Positions 51,299-59,998 of a stretch of 64,000 nt of DNA are shown piece by piece. Where the stretch lies: contig JBNKCG010000027.1 in the NCBI GenBank assembly GCA_050287605.1, positions 3,548 to 67,547 on the forward strand. The letters are read 5' to 3'. Position numbers and translations under genes: made by a program. Positions within the stretch are counted from its first letter, which is position 1, and each line of letters begins with the position of its first letter. The notes beneath the pieces are model-generated. The model ran no database searches, was not told where the DNA came from, and saw nothing but the letters and a program-made list of their open reading frames with translations. This DNA comes from QQUJ01 sp050287605. GTDB lineage: Bacteria > Pseudomonadota > Gammaproteobacteria > QQUJ01.

Positions 51299-52180
51299 TC
51301 AGCCAGTCCGCACCCCGTGCAGGCGCACCCACTCCTGCTGCTGCGCGGGTGGCTCCCAGGTGACGGTGGCGGCGTAGGCTCGCTGAACGGCGTCGGCCTG
51401 TTCGGCCAGCAGGCCCGAGAGCACCAGGTGCGCACCGGGTTTGAGCAGCGCGCTCAAGTGGTCGGCCAGCTCTACCAGTGGGCCGGCGAGGATGTTGGCG
51501 ATCACGATGTCGGCCGTGACAGCGGGCAGCCGCTCCGGCGCGCAGGTGTGGATACGTTCGGCGACGCCGTTGCGCGCTGCGTTGTCGCGCGTGGCCGTCA
51601 GGGCCTGGGGGTCGATGTCGACGGCATGCACGGTTGCCGCCCCCAGCTTCGCCGCCGCGACCGCCAGGATGCCCGAACCGCAGCCGTAGTCGATCACCTG
51701 CGCGTGCGTCAGCGGGGCGGCGTCCAGCCACGCCAGGCAGAGCGCCGTGGTGGGATGCGTGCCGGTGCCGAAGGCGAGTCCGGGATCGAGGCGCACGATC
51801 ACCGCATCGGGATCGGGTGGCTCTTGGTCGCTGGGGCAGACCCAGAGGCGCTCGCCGAAGCGCAGCGGATGAAAGTGCTCCAGCCAGGCGCGCTCCCACA
51901 CCTGGTCGGCCAGGGTGTCGACCCGCCACGAGGCGCGCTCGGCGGCGCTCAGGTGCGGAGTGAGGGCGGTCTGCAGCGGGGTGAGGTCGGTGCCGGCGGG
52001 GAACAGTGCGATCACCCGCGTCTGCGACCAGATAGGCGTCTCGCCGGGGCGCGGCTCCAGCACCGGCTGGTCGGCGGCATCGGCCAGGGTGACCGAGAGT
52101 GCGCCGGCCGTTTCCAACGCCTGGCTCAACGTCTCGGCGCGTTCGGCGCCGGTGGCGATGGTTAGTTGGACCCAGGGCAT
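51299..52180 (-). CDS. prmA: Ribosomal protein L11 methyltransferase
   Basis: 293 aa. The N-terminal L11-recognition domain starts MPWVQLTIATGAERAE; the methyltransferase domain has LDPGLAFGTGTHPTTALCLAWL, the SAM motif VIDYGCGSGILAVAAAKLGA and VIANILAGPLVELA. Trimethylates L11. The start at 52180 gives the family's usual length. It follows accC by 25 nt in a conserved order. Confidence 0.96.
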   Translation of the reverse strand: MPWVQLTIATGAERAETLSQALETAGALSVTLADAADQPVLEPRPGETPIWSQTRVIALFPAGTDLTPLQTALTPHLSAAERASWRVDTLADQVWERAWLEHFHPLRFGERLWVCPSDQEPPDPDAVIVRLDPGLAFGTGTHPTTALCLAWLDAAPLTHAQVIDYGCGSGILAVAAAKLGAATVHAVDIDPQALTATRDNAARNGVAERIHTCAPERLPAVTADIVIANILAGPLVELADHLSALLKPGAHLVLSGLLAEQADAVQRAYAATVTWEPPAQQQEWVRLHGVRTG

Positions 52181-52205
52181 GGCGTGCGCTGCCGCTCTGC
52201 GGGTA

Positions 52206-53555
52206 CTAGTGCTTGCGCAGTCGCAACAGCTCTTCCAGGTAGTGGATGTTGGTGCCGCCCTTCTGGAAGGCGGCATCGTTGATGAGCCGCAGGTGCAGAT
52301 CCACGTTGGTCTGGATGCCGCCGATGACGATCTCGCCGAGCGCGGTGCGCATGCGCGCCAGCGCGGATTCGCGGCTGTCGCCGTGGGCGATCAGTTTGCC
52401 GATCAGCGAGTCGTAATAGGGGGGCACGGTGTAGCCGCTGTAGAGATGCGAATCCATGCGGATGCCGGGACCGCCCGGCATGTGGTACTGGGTGATGGTG
52501 CCGGGACAGGGCAGAAAGTTGTCGGGATTCTCGGCGTTGATGCGGCACTCGATAGCGTGGCCGCATATCTTGATGTCGTCCTGATGGAAACTCAACGGTT
52601 CGCCGGCGGCGATGCGCAGCTGTTCGCGCACGACATCGATGCCGGTGATCATCTCGGTGATCGGGTGCTCCACCTGTACGCGGGTGTTCATCTCGATGAA
52701 GTAGAACTCACCGTTTTCGAAGAGAAACTCGAAGGTGCCGGCGCCGCGGTATCCGATCTCGCGGCACGCCTCGGCACAGCGCCCGCCCAGGGTGGCGCGC
52801 TGCTCCTCGGTGATGCCGGGGGCGGGAGCCTCTTCGATTACCTTCTGGTGGCGGCGCTGCATGGAGCAGTCGCGTTCGCCCAGGTGCACGGCGTTGCCGT
52901 GCTCATCGGCCAGTATCTGGAATTCCACGTGGCGCGGGTTCTCCAGAAACTTCTCCATGTAGATCATGTCGTTGCCGAAGGCGGCGGCTGCTTCGGTGCG
53001 GGTCATGGAGATGGCGTTGGCCAGGCTGGCTTCGCTATGGACCACGCGCATGCCGCGTCCGCCCCCGCCGCCCGCTGCTTTGATGATCACCGGGTAGCCG
53101 ATGTGATGCGCCATACGCGAGTTCTCGTCCATGTCGTCGCCCAGCGCGCCTTCCGAACCCGGAACGCAGGGGACGCCGGCGCGCTTCATGGCCGCGATGG
53201 CGGAAACCTTGTCGCCCATCAGGCGAATGGTTTCGGGGCGCGGACCGATGAAGACGAAGCCGCTCTGTTCGACGCGCTCGGCAAAGTCGGCGTTTTCGGA
53301 CAGGAAACCGTAGCCGGGATGGATGGCCACCGCGTCGGTGACTTCCGCCGCACTGATGATGGCGGGGATGTTGAGGTAGCTCTCGGCCGAGGGCGCCGGG
53401 CCGATGCACACCGATTCGTCGGCCAGGCGTACGTGTTTCAGGTCACGGTCGGCGATGGAGTGTACGGCGACGGTCTTGATGCCCAGCTCGCGGCAGGCGC
53501 GCAGGATGCGCAGTGCGATTTCTCCGCGGTTGGCGATAACGATCTTGTCTAGCAT
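52206..53555 (-). CDS. accC: Acetyl-CoA carboxylase, biotin carboxylase subunit
   Basis: 449 aa. MLDKIVIANRGEIALRILRA, ATP-grasp glycine loop KAAGGGGGRGMRVV, EKFLENPRHVEFQIL, ERDCSMQRRHQKVIEEAPAP and FIEMNTRVQVEHPITEMITG. Carboxylates the biotin on AccB with ATP and bicarbonate in the first step of fatty acid synthesis. It is separated from accB by about 90 nt. Confidence 0.98.
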   Translation of the reverse strand: MLDKIVIANRGEIALRILRACRELGIKTVAVHSIADRDLKHVRLADESVCIGPAPSAESYLNIPAIISAAEVTDAVAIHPGYGFLSENADFAERVEQSGFVFIGPRPETIRLMGDKVSAIAAMKRAGVPCVPGSEGALGDDMDENSRMAHHIGYPVIIKAAGGGGGRGMRVVHSEASLANAISMTRTEAAAAFGNDMIYMEKFLENPRHVEFQILADEHGNAVHLGERDCSMQRRHQKVIEEAPAPGITEEQRATLGGRCAEACREIGYRGAGTFEFLFENGEFYFIEMNTRVQVEHPITEMITGIDVVREQLRIAAGEPLSFHQDDIKICGHAIECRINAENPDNFLPCPGTITQYHMPGGPGIRMDSHLYSGYTVPPYYDSLIGKLIAHGDSRESALARMRTALGEIVIGGIQTNVDLHLRLINDAAFQKGGTNIHYLEELLRLRKH

Positions 53556-53644
53556 TGTCAGTGATGTTCAGACGATGTGTTTAGTTGGGAGGCTTCAATG
53601 CGAAGACGCCGGGTCTGCCAAGGCATCTTCAGCGTCGCGAGAAC

Positions 53645-54103
53645 TCAATCAATGACAAACAGCGGCTGGCCGAACTCGACCGGCTGGGCGTTCTCGGCCA
53701 GGATTTTTTTGACCACGCCGGAACGGTCCGCCTCGATCTGGTTGAGCATCTTCATCGCCTCGATGATGCACAGCGTGTCGCCCTCCTTGACCGTTTGGCC
53801 CTCTTCGACGAACGACTTGCTGCCCGGCGAGGGTGCGCGATAGAAGGTGCCGACCATGGGGGCGGTGACCATGTGCCCGGTGTGCTCGGTCGGCGTGGCG
53901 GACGCGGCTGTCGGGGCGGGTTCAATCAAGGCCGGTGCGGGCGCTGCCTGCGCGTAGGTGACCGGCGGGGCTGCATAGCCCGCTTGCGGGAACTTTGATG
54001 CGCGGCTGATGCGCACTGATTCCTCTCCCTCGCGGATCTCCAGCTCGGCGATACCCGATTCCTCCAGCAGCTCGATCAGTTTCTTGATTTTGCGTATGTC
54101 CAT
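53645..54103 (-). CDS. accB: Acetyl-CoA carboxylase biotin carrier protein
   Basis: 152 aa. N-terminal helix MDIRKIKKLIELLEESGIAE, an Ala/Pro-rich linker (about 45-70), then the biotinyl domain with MVGTFYRAPSPGSKSFVEEG and the biotinylation motif EAMKMLN. The thumb loop expected in AccB is present. It is carboxylated by AccC, encoded just downstream. Confidence 0.97.
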   Translation of the reverse strand: MDIRKIKKLIELLEESGIAELEIREGEESVRISRASKFPQAGYAAPPVTYAQAAPAPALIEPAPTAASATPTEHTGHMVTAPMVGTFYRAPSPGSKSFVEEGQTVKEGDTLCIIEAMKMLNQIEADRSGVVKKILAENAQPVEFGQPLFVID

Positions 54104-54123
54104 CGAATTTCCGTCAGGTCAGG

Positions 54124-54570
54124 TTAGTTGTTGGTTTGCAGGCGTCGCAGCACCGCGGCCAGTGCCAGTTCGTAACCCTGCGCACCGAAGCCGACGATCA
54201 CCCCCTCCGCGATGTCGGAAAGATAGGAGGTATGGCGAAACGTTTCGCGCTTGTGGACGTTGGTGAGGTGTACCTCGTAGAACGGCAGCCCCGTCCCCAG
54301 CAGCGCATCGCGCAGCGCCACGCTGGTGTGCGTGTAGGCGCCGGGGTTGAAGAGCGCGAACGCGATGCCTTCGCGGCGGGCGGTGTGGATGCGGTCGATC
54401 AGTTCGTGCTCGGCGTTGCTCTGGAAGCAAACCAGGTCATGCCCGGCGGCCGATGCCTGCTGCTTGAGCGTGTCGTGTATCTGATCCAGCGTGGTGTGGC
54501 CATAGACGTCGGGTTCGCGGCTTCCCAACAGATTGAGGTTGGGGCCATTCAACACCAGTATGGTGGCCAT
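54124..54570 (-). CDS. aroQ: Type II 3-dehydroquinate dehydratase
   Basis: Third step of the shikimate pathway. 148 aa, typical length. ILVLNGPNLNLLGSREPDVYG, FQSNAEHELIDRIH, FNPGAYTHTSVALRDAL and EVHLTNVHKRETFRHTSYLS contain the catalytic Tyr, His and Arg. It is placed upstream of accB, as in Pseudomonas. About 250 nt without a gene separate it from the thioredoxin-like gene; I see no clear signal there. Confidence 0.97.
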   Translation of the reverse strand: MATILVLNGPNLNLLGSREPDVYGHTTLDQIHDTLKQQASAAGHDLVCFQSNAEHELIDRIHTARREGIAFALFNPGAYTHTSVALRDALLGTGLPFYEVHLTNVHKRETFRHTSYLSDIAEGVIVGFGAQGYELALAAVLRRLQTNN

Positions 54571-54820
54571 GCGTGGATACTCCTTGTGCCCTTCGGTGCA
54601 AACGGGGCTTTTTTAATGAAGTTTTACGCAAGTTCGCCGCAAGATCGCGTCGAATGCTAGGGTGACGACCGCGTGCGGCGCCTATTCTGCATCAGGGTGG
54701 CGGGAATGTCTAGGAGAACCCTGGTTCGATGGAATTCGCCGCAGATGGCGGCAAGTTTACCTTTGTTGCGAGGAGAAGAACGGCGTGCGGATCACATTCC
54801 ATGAGCCGAATCCGGCCGCG

Positions 54821-55390
54821 TCACAGCAGCCGTTCGAAGGTGGCGATGGCCTCTTCGCGGTTCCATTCTCCGAAAATGCGCTCGGCGATGTTGCCGTCGC
54901 GATCCACCACTACGGTGAACGGCAGCGCGCCGATGCGGTTGCCCAGCAGTTGCCCCAGTTGCAGAGCCTTGGCGGGACCTACCAGTTGCGGGTAGTTGAG
55001 GGTCTCGATGCGCGCGAAATCGCGCACCAGTTCGTCACGGTCCAGCGAGATGCCGACGAATTGCACGCCTTTGGCGGCGTAGCTCTCCTGCAGTTCCCTG
55101 AAGGTGGGCAACTCGCGCCGGCAGGGCGGACACCAAGTGGCCCAGAAATTGAGGACTACCACTTTGCCTTGCCACTCGGTGATGTCGCGTGGCTGTCCGT
55201 CCAGGTCGGCGAGCTGGAAGCTGGGCAGCGGGCCGTGCGCCTCGGCGGGCGCCTCGGCCGTGCTCGACGCTGCGACCGTGGGTTCCCCTTCCATCGGCGC
55301 TTGCAGGAAATACCGGGTGGCCGCGCCGGCCCCGATGACGAGCAGCGTTGCGGCGATCCAGAGGGTGGTCTTGGTGGTTTTGTCGGTCAT
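54821..55390 (-). CDS. TlpA-family membrane-anchored thioredoxin
   Basis: 189 aa. An N-terminal anchor (LWIAATLLVIGAGAATRYF), a flexible Ala/Glu-rich linker, then a thioredoxin fold: FQLADLDGQPRDITEWQGKV, active site WCPPC (Cys87, Cys90), GVQFVGISLDRDE and the cis-Pro segment ALPFTVVVDRDG. It is probably a periplasmic thiol reductant for cytochrome c maturation or similar. It starts 34 nt after a lone DsbD N-terminal domain gene. Confidence 0.88.
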   Translation of the reverse strand: MTDKTTKTTLWIAATLLVIGAGAATRYFLQAPMEGEPTVAASSTAEAPAEAHGPLPSFQLADLDGQPRDITEWQGKVVVLNFWATWCPPCRRELPTFRELQESYAAKGVQFVGISLDRDELVRDFARIETLNYPQLVGPAKALQLGQLLGNRIGALPFTVVVDRDGNIAERIFGEWNREEAIATFERLL

Positions 55391-55424
55391 GGGAATCGGC
55401 TTGGGTGTCGGGGTCCGTGTGCGG

Positions 55425-55898
55425 TCAATTGGCGGCCGTGGTGACGGGAGCGGTCAACGACGATTGCAGCGGGCGTGGCAGTTTTACTGAAATGCGCCGC
55501 TCTTGCGGCGGGTAGCAGACGCCCAGATCGGCGCAACCCTGCGATCGGGCGATCAGTACCAGGTCCGTGTCCGAACTGGTGAGTCGCTCCACCGGCAGCT
55601 CGATGACTACCTCGTGGCGGTAGGTCTCCATGCGGCCGAAGTAGGGGTCGTCCTTGATCTTTCCGGCGGGGTAGCGCGGCTCGCCCAGCCGGTAGCCGGG
55701 CGTCTCGACCTCGAACGCCATGCGGTCGCGGTAGAGGTAGCAGCACTCGGCAATAGTCCAACGTGCGGTGACGGTGGAGGCATCGACGGCGTGCGCTTCG
55801 ACGACAAACGCCTCCTCGGGAGGCAACAACTCGTCTTCGGACGCGGCCAGGCTAGTGCCAGCAAATAGGGCAAGGAATGCGGCGATCAGCCATTGCAT
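55425..55898 (-). CDS. Stand-alone DsbD N-terminal (alpha) domain protein
   Basis: 157 aa with a signal peptide (WLIAAFLALFAGTSLA). The rest matches the periplasmic nDsbD immunoglobulin-like domain, including YPAGKIKDDPYFGRMETYRH and the redox pair in GCADLGVCYPP (Cys122, Cys128). A full DsbD has about 560-600 residues; here the stop falls in the linker after nDsbD, so the eight-helix and C-terminal thioredoxin domains are absent. It overlaps cutA by 13 nt, where dsbD normally lies. Confidence 0.82.
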   Translation of the reverse strand: MQWLIAAFLALFAGTSLAASEDELLPPEEAFVVEAHAVDASTVTARWTIAECCYLYRDRMAFEVETPGYRLGEPRYPAGKIKDDPYFGRMETYRHEVVIELPVERLTSSDTDLVLIARSQGCADLGVCYPPQERRISVKLPRPLQSSLTAPVTTAAN

Positions 55899-56269
55899 GG
55901 GGGATTCTCCTCTACAGCTTGGCGCAGCCACTCCAGGTAGGGGGCCGACACCTGAGTCAGCGGGGTTGCGACCAGCTCGGGTACCTCGTAAGGATGCGCT
56001 GCGGCCAGGGTCTCACACAGTGCATCCCAACGCTCGCCGGTGGTCTTGATGAGCAGCAGCATCTCGCTCTCCTTTTCGATGGCGCCCTGCCACTGGTAGA
56101 TGGACGTGGCGCCGGGAACGATGGTGACGCAGGCGGCCAGGCGTGCTTCCACCAGTTGCGCGGCGATCCCCTCTGCGGTCGACGCGTCGGGGCAGGTGGT
56201 AAACGCCATCAACGGGGCTGCGTTGCTCATGGTCTGCGGTTTGCTGCCGTGGGATTCCTTTGACAACAT
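55886..56269 (-). CDS. cutA: Divalent cation tolerance protein CutA
   Basis: 127 aa. FTTCPDASTAEGIAAQLVEA, LAACVTIVPGATSIYQWQGA, EKESEMLLLIKT and AAHPYEVPELVATPL are hallmark segments of this trimeric PII-like protein. The start at 56269 is chosen for its TTGAGGATCC site; an internal ATG at 56230 gives the more usual length of about 114 aa. It is first in the operon with the DsbD-domain gene. Confidence 0.92.
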   Translation of the reverse strand: MLSKESHGSKPQTMSNAAPLMAFTTCPDASTAEGIAAQLVEARLAACVTIVPGATSIYQWQGAIEKESEMLLLIKTTGERWDALCETLAAAHPYEVPELVATPLTQVSAPYLEWLRQAVEENPPCNG

Positions 56270-56430
56270 AGGATCCTCAATTGAATGTGTCACCTTCCGC
56301 ACCCGCGGGACGCCGGTTATATACGTGGTTTGCGGTGCGTCTACAAGGACGTAGACCGCAGTAATGCGCCGATTCGTTCAGCGCTGCTGTTGAATTGTGC
56401 CGGCTTCGTCACCATTTACGGTCCATGATC

Positions 56431-56868
56431 ATGCCGCTATTTCCCACCCTGCTGTTGCTGTTTCTCCTGGTTCCGGTCGCCGAAATCTACCTGTTAATTC
56501 AGGTGGGGCGCGAGATCGGGGCGTTGCCGACGGTCGCTCTGGTGATCGCGACGGCGGTGTTGGGCGCGTGGCTGCTGCGCCGTCAGGGGCTCTCCACTCT
56601 GATGCGCGCACGCGGAAGCCTTGAACGCGGTGAGCTACCGGCGCTGGAGATGCTGGAGGGGTTGATCCTGGTGGTCGGGGGTGCGCTGCTGCTGACGCCG
56701 GGGTTTGTCACCGATGCCGTTGGATTCGCCTGCTTGGTGCCGGCGTTGCGTCAGGCCGTGATCCGTCGGATCGTGGCCAGTGGGCGCTGGGTTCGTGCCG
56801 AAGGGGGGTACGGCGTAGGCCAGCCGGGAAACCGCGTGATTGACGGCGAGTTTCGGCGCGAAGACTGA
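56431..56868 (+). CDS. fxsA: FxsA-family membrane protein
   Basis: 145 aa. Three helices (TLLLLFLLVPVAEIYLLIQV; ALVIATAVLGAWLLRRQG; LILVVGGALLLTPGFVTDAVGF) and the conserved PGFVTD turn, ending VIDGEFRRED. FxsA suppresses F-factor exclusion of phage T7 when overproduced in E. coli; its natural role is unclear. An ATG two codons upstream (56425) is an alternative start. Position just before groESL is conserved. Confidence 0.88.
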   Translation: MPLFPTLLLLFLLVPVAEIYLLIQVGREIGALPTVALVIATAVLGAWLLRRQGLSTLMRARGSLERGELPALEMLEGLILVVGGALLLTPGFVTDAVGFACLVPALRQAVIRRIVASGRWVRAEGGYGVGQPGNRVIDGEFRRED

Positions 56869-57015
56869 GTCGGTTTCTGATTTCCCTGCGAGCGGTGTCC
56901 CGGTTTGCCAATGGTTCGCGCGCAATGCTTCTGGCGCCTGCCGGCGTGCTCGTGGGGTCTGCGCCGTACCTCGGATTCCCCAACCGTTTGCGGTATGTGC
57001 GCTGCCGTGCCCCTC

Positions 57016-57043
57016 TTGACTCTTGAAAAGTCGCCACTATTAT
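57016..57043 (+). promoter_or_regulatory. groESL promoter
   Basis: TTGACT (57016-57021) and TATTAT (57038-57043) with a 16-nt spacer form a good sigma-70 promoter. A CTTGAAA (57022-57028) that fits a sigma-32 -35 box overlaps it, but no good sigma-32 -10 follows. Confidence 0.68.
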
Positions 57044-57069
57044 TAGCACTCACTTGAAGTGAGTGCTAA
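57043..57069. promoter_or_regulatory. CIRCE operator (HrcA binding site)
   Basis: TTAGCACTC (57043-57051), 9-nt spacer, GAGTGCTAA (57061-57069): a perfect match to the CIRCE consensus, including spacing. It touches the -10 box, so the HrcA repressor would block transcription of groESL until heat stress. hrcA itself is not in the window. Confidence 0.95.
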
Positions 57070-57164
57070 TAAGCTGCGTCGTTCCAGGTGCAGGAAACGC
57101 GACCTGAGAATCGACGAATGTTGTCAATAACCTTCTGTTAATTAAAGGTATTTGGAGGAAGATT

Positions 57165-57455
57165 ATGAAGATTCGTCCTTTGCATGACCGGGTCATCGTC
57201 CGTCGTGTAGAAGAAGAACGCACCAGCCCCGGCGGCATTGTCATTCCCGACACCGCCACCGAAAAGCCGGTTCAGGGCGAAGTCATCGCCGTCGGTAACG
57301 GCAAGATTCTGGAGAACGGCGAAGTGCGCCCCCTGGAGCTGAAGGTGGGCGACAAGGTGCTGTTCGGCAAGTACTCCGGGACCGAGGTGAAGGTGGCCGG
57401 TGAAGAGCTCCTCGTGATGCGCGAGGAAGACGTGATGGGCGTCGTCGAGGCCTGA
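57165..57455 (+). CDS. groES: Co-chaperonin GroES
   Basis: 96 aa. MKIRPLHDRVIVRRVEEERT, the mobile loop SPGGIVIPDTATEKPVQGEV, and GDKVLFGKYSGTEVKVAGEE. Forms the heptameric lid of GroEL. GGAGGAAGATT precedes the ATG. It is transcribed with groEL from the CIRCE-controlled promoter. Confidence 0.99.
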   Translation: MKIRPLHDRVIVRRVEEERTSPGGIVIPDTATEKPVQGEVIAVGNGKILENGEVRPLELKVGDKVLFGKYSGTEVKVAGEELLVMREEDVMGVVEA

Positions 57456-57515
57456 GGCCGGGCGTCTGTACATCCAACCGACACTGTCAACATCAGGAAT
57501 TCGAGGTAACAGAAA

Positions 57516-59162
57516 ATGAGTGCAAAAGACGTTCGTTTCGGCGATGAAGCCCGTCAGCGCATGCTGCACGGCGTGAATGTACTGGCCAACGCGGTCAAGG
57601 TCACCCTGGGTCCCAAGGGCCGCAACGTGGTGCTGGATAAGAGCTTCGGTGCCCCCACCGTGACCAAGGATGGCGTTTCGGTCGCCAAAGAGATCGAGCT
57701 AAAAGACAAGTTCGAGAACATGGGCGCCCAGATGGTGAAAGAGGTGGCCTCGCACACTTCCGATATCGCGGGTGACGGTACCACCACCGCGACCGTGCTG
57801 GCGCAGGCGATTCTGCGCGAAGGCCTGAAGGCCGTGGCCGCGGGCATGAACCCGATGGATCTCAAGCGCGGTGTGGACAAGGCCGTGATCGCGGCGGTGG
57901 AAGAGCTCAAGAACCTCTCCGTGCCGTGCGCCGACGACAAGTCCATCGCCCAGGTGGGTACCATCTCCGCCAACGGTGACGAGGACATCGGCCGCATCAT
58001 TGCCGACGCCATGCAGAAAGTGGGCAAAGAGGGTGTGATCACCGTCGAGGACGGTTCCGGCCTGCAGAACGAGCTGGAAGTGGTGGAGGGTATGCAGTTC
58101 GACCGCGGCTACCTGTCGCCCTACTTCATCAACAATCAGCAGAGCATGAGCGCCGAGCTGGAAGACCCCTTCGTGCTGCTCTACGACAAGAAGATTTCCA
58201 ACATCCGCGACATGCTGCCGGTGCTGGAAGGTGTGGCCAAGGCGGGTAAGCCGCTGCTGGTCATTGCCGAAGACGTCGAGGGCGAGGCGCTGGCGACCCT
58301 GGTGGTCAATACCATCCGCGGTATCGTCAAGGTGGCCGCCGTCAAGGCGCCCGGTTTCGGCGACCGCCGCAAGGCCATGCTGCAGGATATCGCTATCCTG
58401 ACCGGTGGCACGGTGATCTCCGAAGAGGTCGGCCTGAGCCTTGAGAAGGCTACGCTGGATGATCTCGGCACCGCCAAGAAGATCATCGTCTCCAAGGAAG
58501 AGACCACCGTCATCGACGGCGCCGGCAGCCACGAGGACATCGAGGCGCGCGTCAACCAGATCCGCAAGCAGATCGAGGAGACCACCTCCGACTACGACCG
58601 CGAGAAGCTCCAGGAGCGCGTCGCGAAGCTGGCCGGTGGTGTCGCCGTGATCAAGGTGGGTGCCGCTACCGAAGTGGAGATGAAAGAGAAGAAGGCGCGC
58701 GTGGAAGATGCGCTGCACGCCACCCGTGCCGCGGTCGAAGAGGGTGTGGTACCCGGCGGCGGTGTCGCCCTGATCCGCGCCCTGCAGGCATTGAAGGATC
58801 TCACGGGTGCCAACCACGATCAGGACGTTGGCATCGGCATCGCCAAGCGCGCTATGGAAGAGCCGCTGCGCCAGATCGTTGCCAACTGCGGTGACGAGGC
58901 CTCGGTGGTGCTCAACAAGGTCGAAGAGGGCAAGGGTAACTTCGGTTACAACGCCCAGACCGGTGAGTACGGCGACATGATCGACGCCGGTATCCTCGAT
59001 CCCACCAAGGTGACCCGCTCGGCGCTGCAGAACGCAGCCTCCGTGGCCGGCTTGATGATCACCACCGAAGCGATGGTGGCCGAGCAGCCCAAGGAAGAGA
59101 AGGGCGGCATGCCGGACATGGGTGACATGGGCGGTATGGGTGGCATGGGCGGTATGATGTAA
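57516..59162 (+). CDS. groEL: Chaperonin GroEL
   Basis: 548 aa, standard length. KDVRFGDEARQRMLHGVNVL, the ATP site VTLGPKGRNVVLDKSFG and GDGTTTATVLAQAI, VEEGVVPGGGVALIRA, and the C-terminal Gly/Met repeat tail (MGGMGGMGGMM). Encloses and folds non-native proteins together with GroES. Ends in a strong terminator. Confidence 0.99.
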   Translation: MSAKDVRFGDEARQRMLHGVNVLANAVKVTLGPKGRNVVLDKSFGAPTVTKDGVSVAKEIELKDKFENMGAQMVKEVASHTSDIAGDGTTTATVLAQAILREGLKAVAAGMNPMDLKRGVDKAVIAAVEELKNLSVPCADDKSIAQVGTISANGDEDIGRIIADAMQKVGKEGVITVEDGSGLQNELEVVEGMQFDRGYLSPYFINNQQSMSAELEDPFVLLYDKKISNIRDMLPVLEGVAKAGKPLLVIAEDVEGEALATLVVNTIRGIVKVAAVKAPGFGDRRKAMLQDIAILTGGTVISEEVGLSLEKATLDDLGTAKKIIVSKEETTVIDGAGSHEDIEARVNQIRKQIEETTSDYDREKLQERVAKLAGGVAVIKVGAATEVEMKEKKARVEDALHATRAAVEEGVVPGGGVALIRALQALKDLTGANHDQDVGIGIAKRAMEEPLRQIVANCGDEASVVLNKVEEGKGNFGYNAQTGEYGDMIDAGILDPTKVTRSALQNAASVAGLMITTEAMVAEQPKEEKGGMPDMGDMGGMGGMGGMM

Positions 59163-59190
59163 GCCGTTTCCACCGCTGCAGTATCGAGAA

Positions 59191-59220
59191 AGCCCTGTCT
59201 TCGGACAGGGCTTTTTCTTT
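59191..59220 (+). terminator. groEL terminator
   Basis: AGCCCTGTC, tetraloop TTCG, GACAGGGCT, then TTTTCTTT: a 9-bp perfect stem with a UUCG loop and U run, 28 nt after the groEL stop. Confidence 0.95.
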
Positions 59221-59374
59221 GCCAGACAATTATTAAGGTTTTGATTAATAAAGACATCCGTCGAGTTGACAGAATTGACATTTGTCAGCATCTTCGGGTT
59301 TTCCGGTTGGCTGCTGGCGCCGTCAGGCGGTTTCGCCGGGAAGTTCTTGCTTAGCGAAAATTGGGGGACAGGGC

Positions 59375-59827
59375 ATGGCCGAGTTGGTGAAGTGGAGTAA
59401 TACGCTCAGCGTGGGCATCGAAGAGATCGACCAGCAGCACAAGATACTGGTGCGCCTGGTCAACGAGATGCACGAGGCGATCCAGCACAAGGAGGGGTCG
59501 GCAACCGCCAAGCCCATTCTGGACAAGCTGATTCAGTACACCATCATCCATTTCGCAGTGGAGGAGAGCCTGATGCGCATCTTCCACTATGCGAACTACG
59601 AGGAGCACAAGAAGCACCACGAGGAGCTGACCCGCCAGGTGGTGGATCTGCGCAGAAAGGTGCGCAGCGGCGAAGCCACCATCAGCTTCCAACTGATGCA
59701 CTTCCTGCAGGGTTGGCTGACTCACCACATCCTCCAGGAGGACATGCAGTACAGCGAATTCTTCCTACAGCGTGGTATCGAGACGAGCTGGAAAAAGCGC
59801 TCGTGGCTCGATCGCATTTGGGGGTGA
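59375..59827 (+). CDS. Bacteriohemerythrin
   Basis: 150 aa, one hemerythrin domain with a full set of diiron ligands: His22 (IDQQHK), His59/Glu63 (HFAVEE), His78/His82 region (EEHKKHHEEL), and His118...Asp123 (THHILQED). By family it binds O2 reversibly for sensing, storage or delivery to oxygenases. GGGGGACAGGGC precedes the ATG. It lies after the groEL terminator and has its own spacer. Confidence 0.92.
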   Translation: MAELVKWSNTLSVGIEEIDQQHKILVRLVNEMHEAIQHKEGSATAKPILDKLIQYTIIHFAVEESLMRIFHYANYEEHKKHHEELTRQVVDLRRKVRSGEATISFQLMHFLQGWLTHHILQEDMQYSEFFLQRGIETSWKKRSWLDRIWG

Positions 59828-59998
59828 CGGGCCGGGCCGGTTCCCGTAGCGCGTATTGAGGCAGCGCGAACCTCAGGGAGATCTTCTCCCAATGGCGATA
59901 TCTGGTGCTAATGCCGCCACTCGTCCACGGGCGGTGGTGACCCGCGGCGTCCCGTGATAAATAGGGACGATCCGGTCGCGGCCACTGTTGTCCCTGCT

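Noticed and set aside
49644..51929. A 761-codon minus-strand frame suggesting a methyltransferase-DUF3426 fusion
   Set aside because: The upstream part is the prmA gene read in the wrong frame; the real protein begins at the zinc ribbon near 51248.
55425..55898. nDsbD gene as a simple pseudogene
   Set aside because: The frame has an intact signal peptide and both redox cysteines and ends cleanly at the domain boundary; no remnants of the membrane domain are seen in the 34 nt that follow.
57699..59291. A 530-codon frame antisense to groEL
   Set aside because: A well-known shadow frame of groEL produced by its codon usage; no supporting features.
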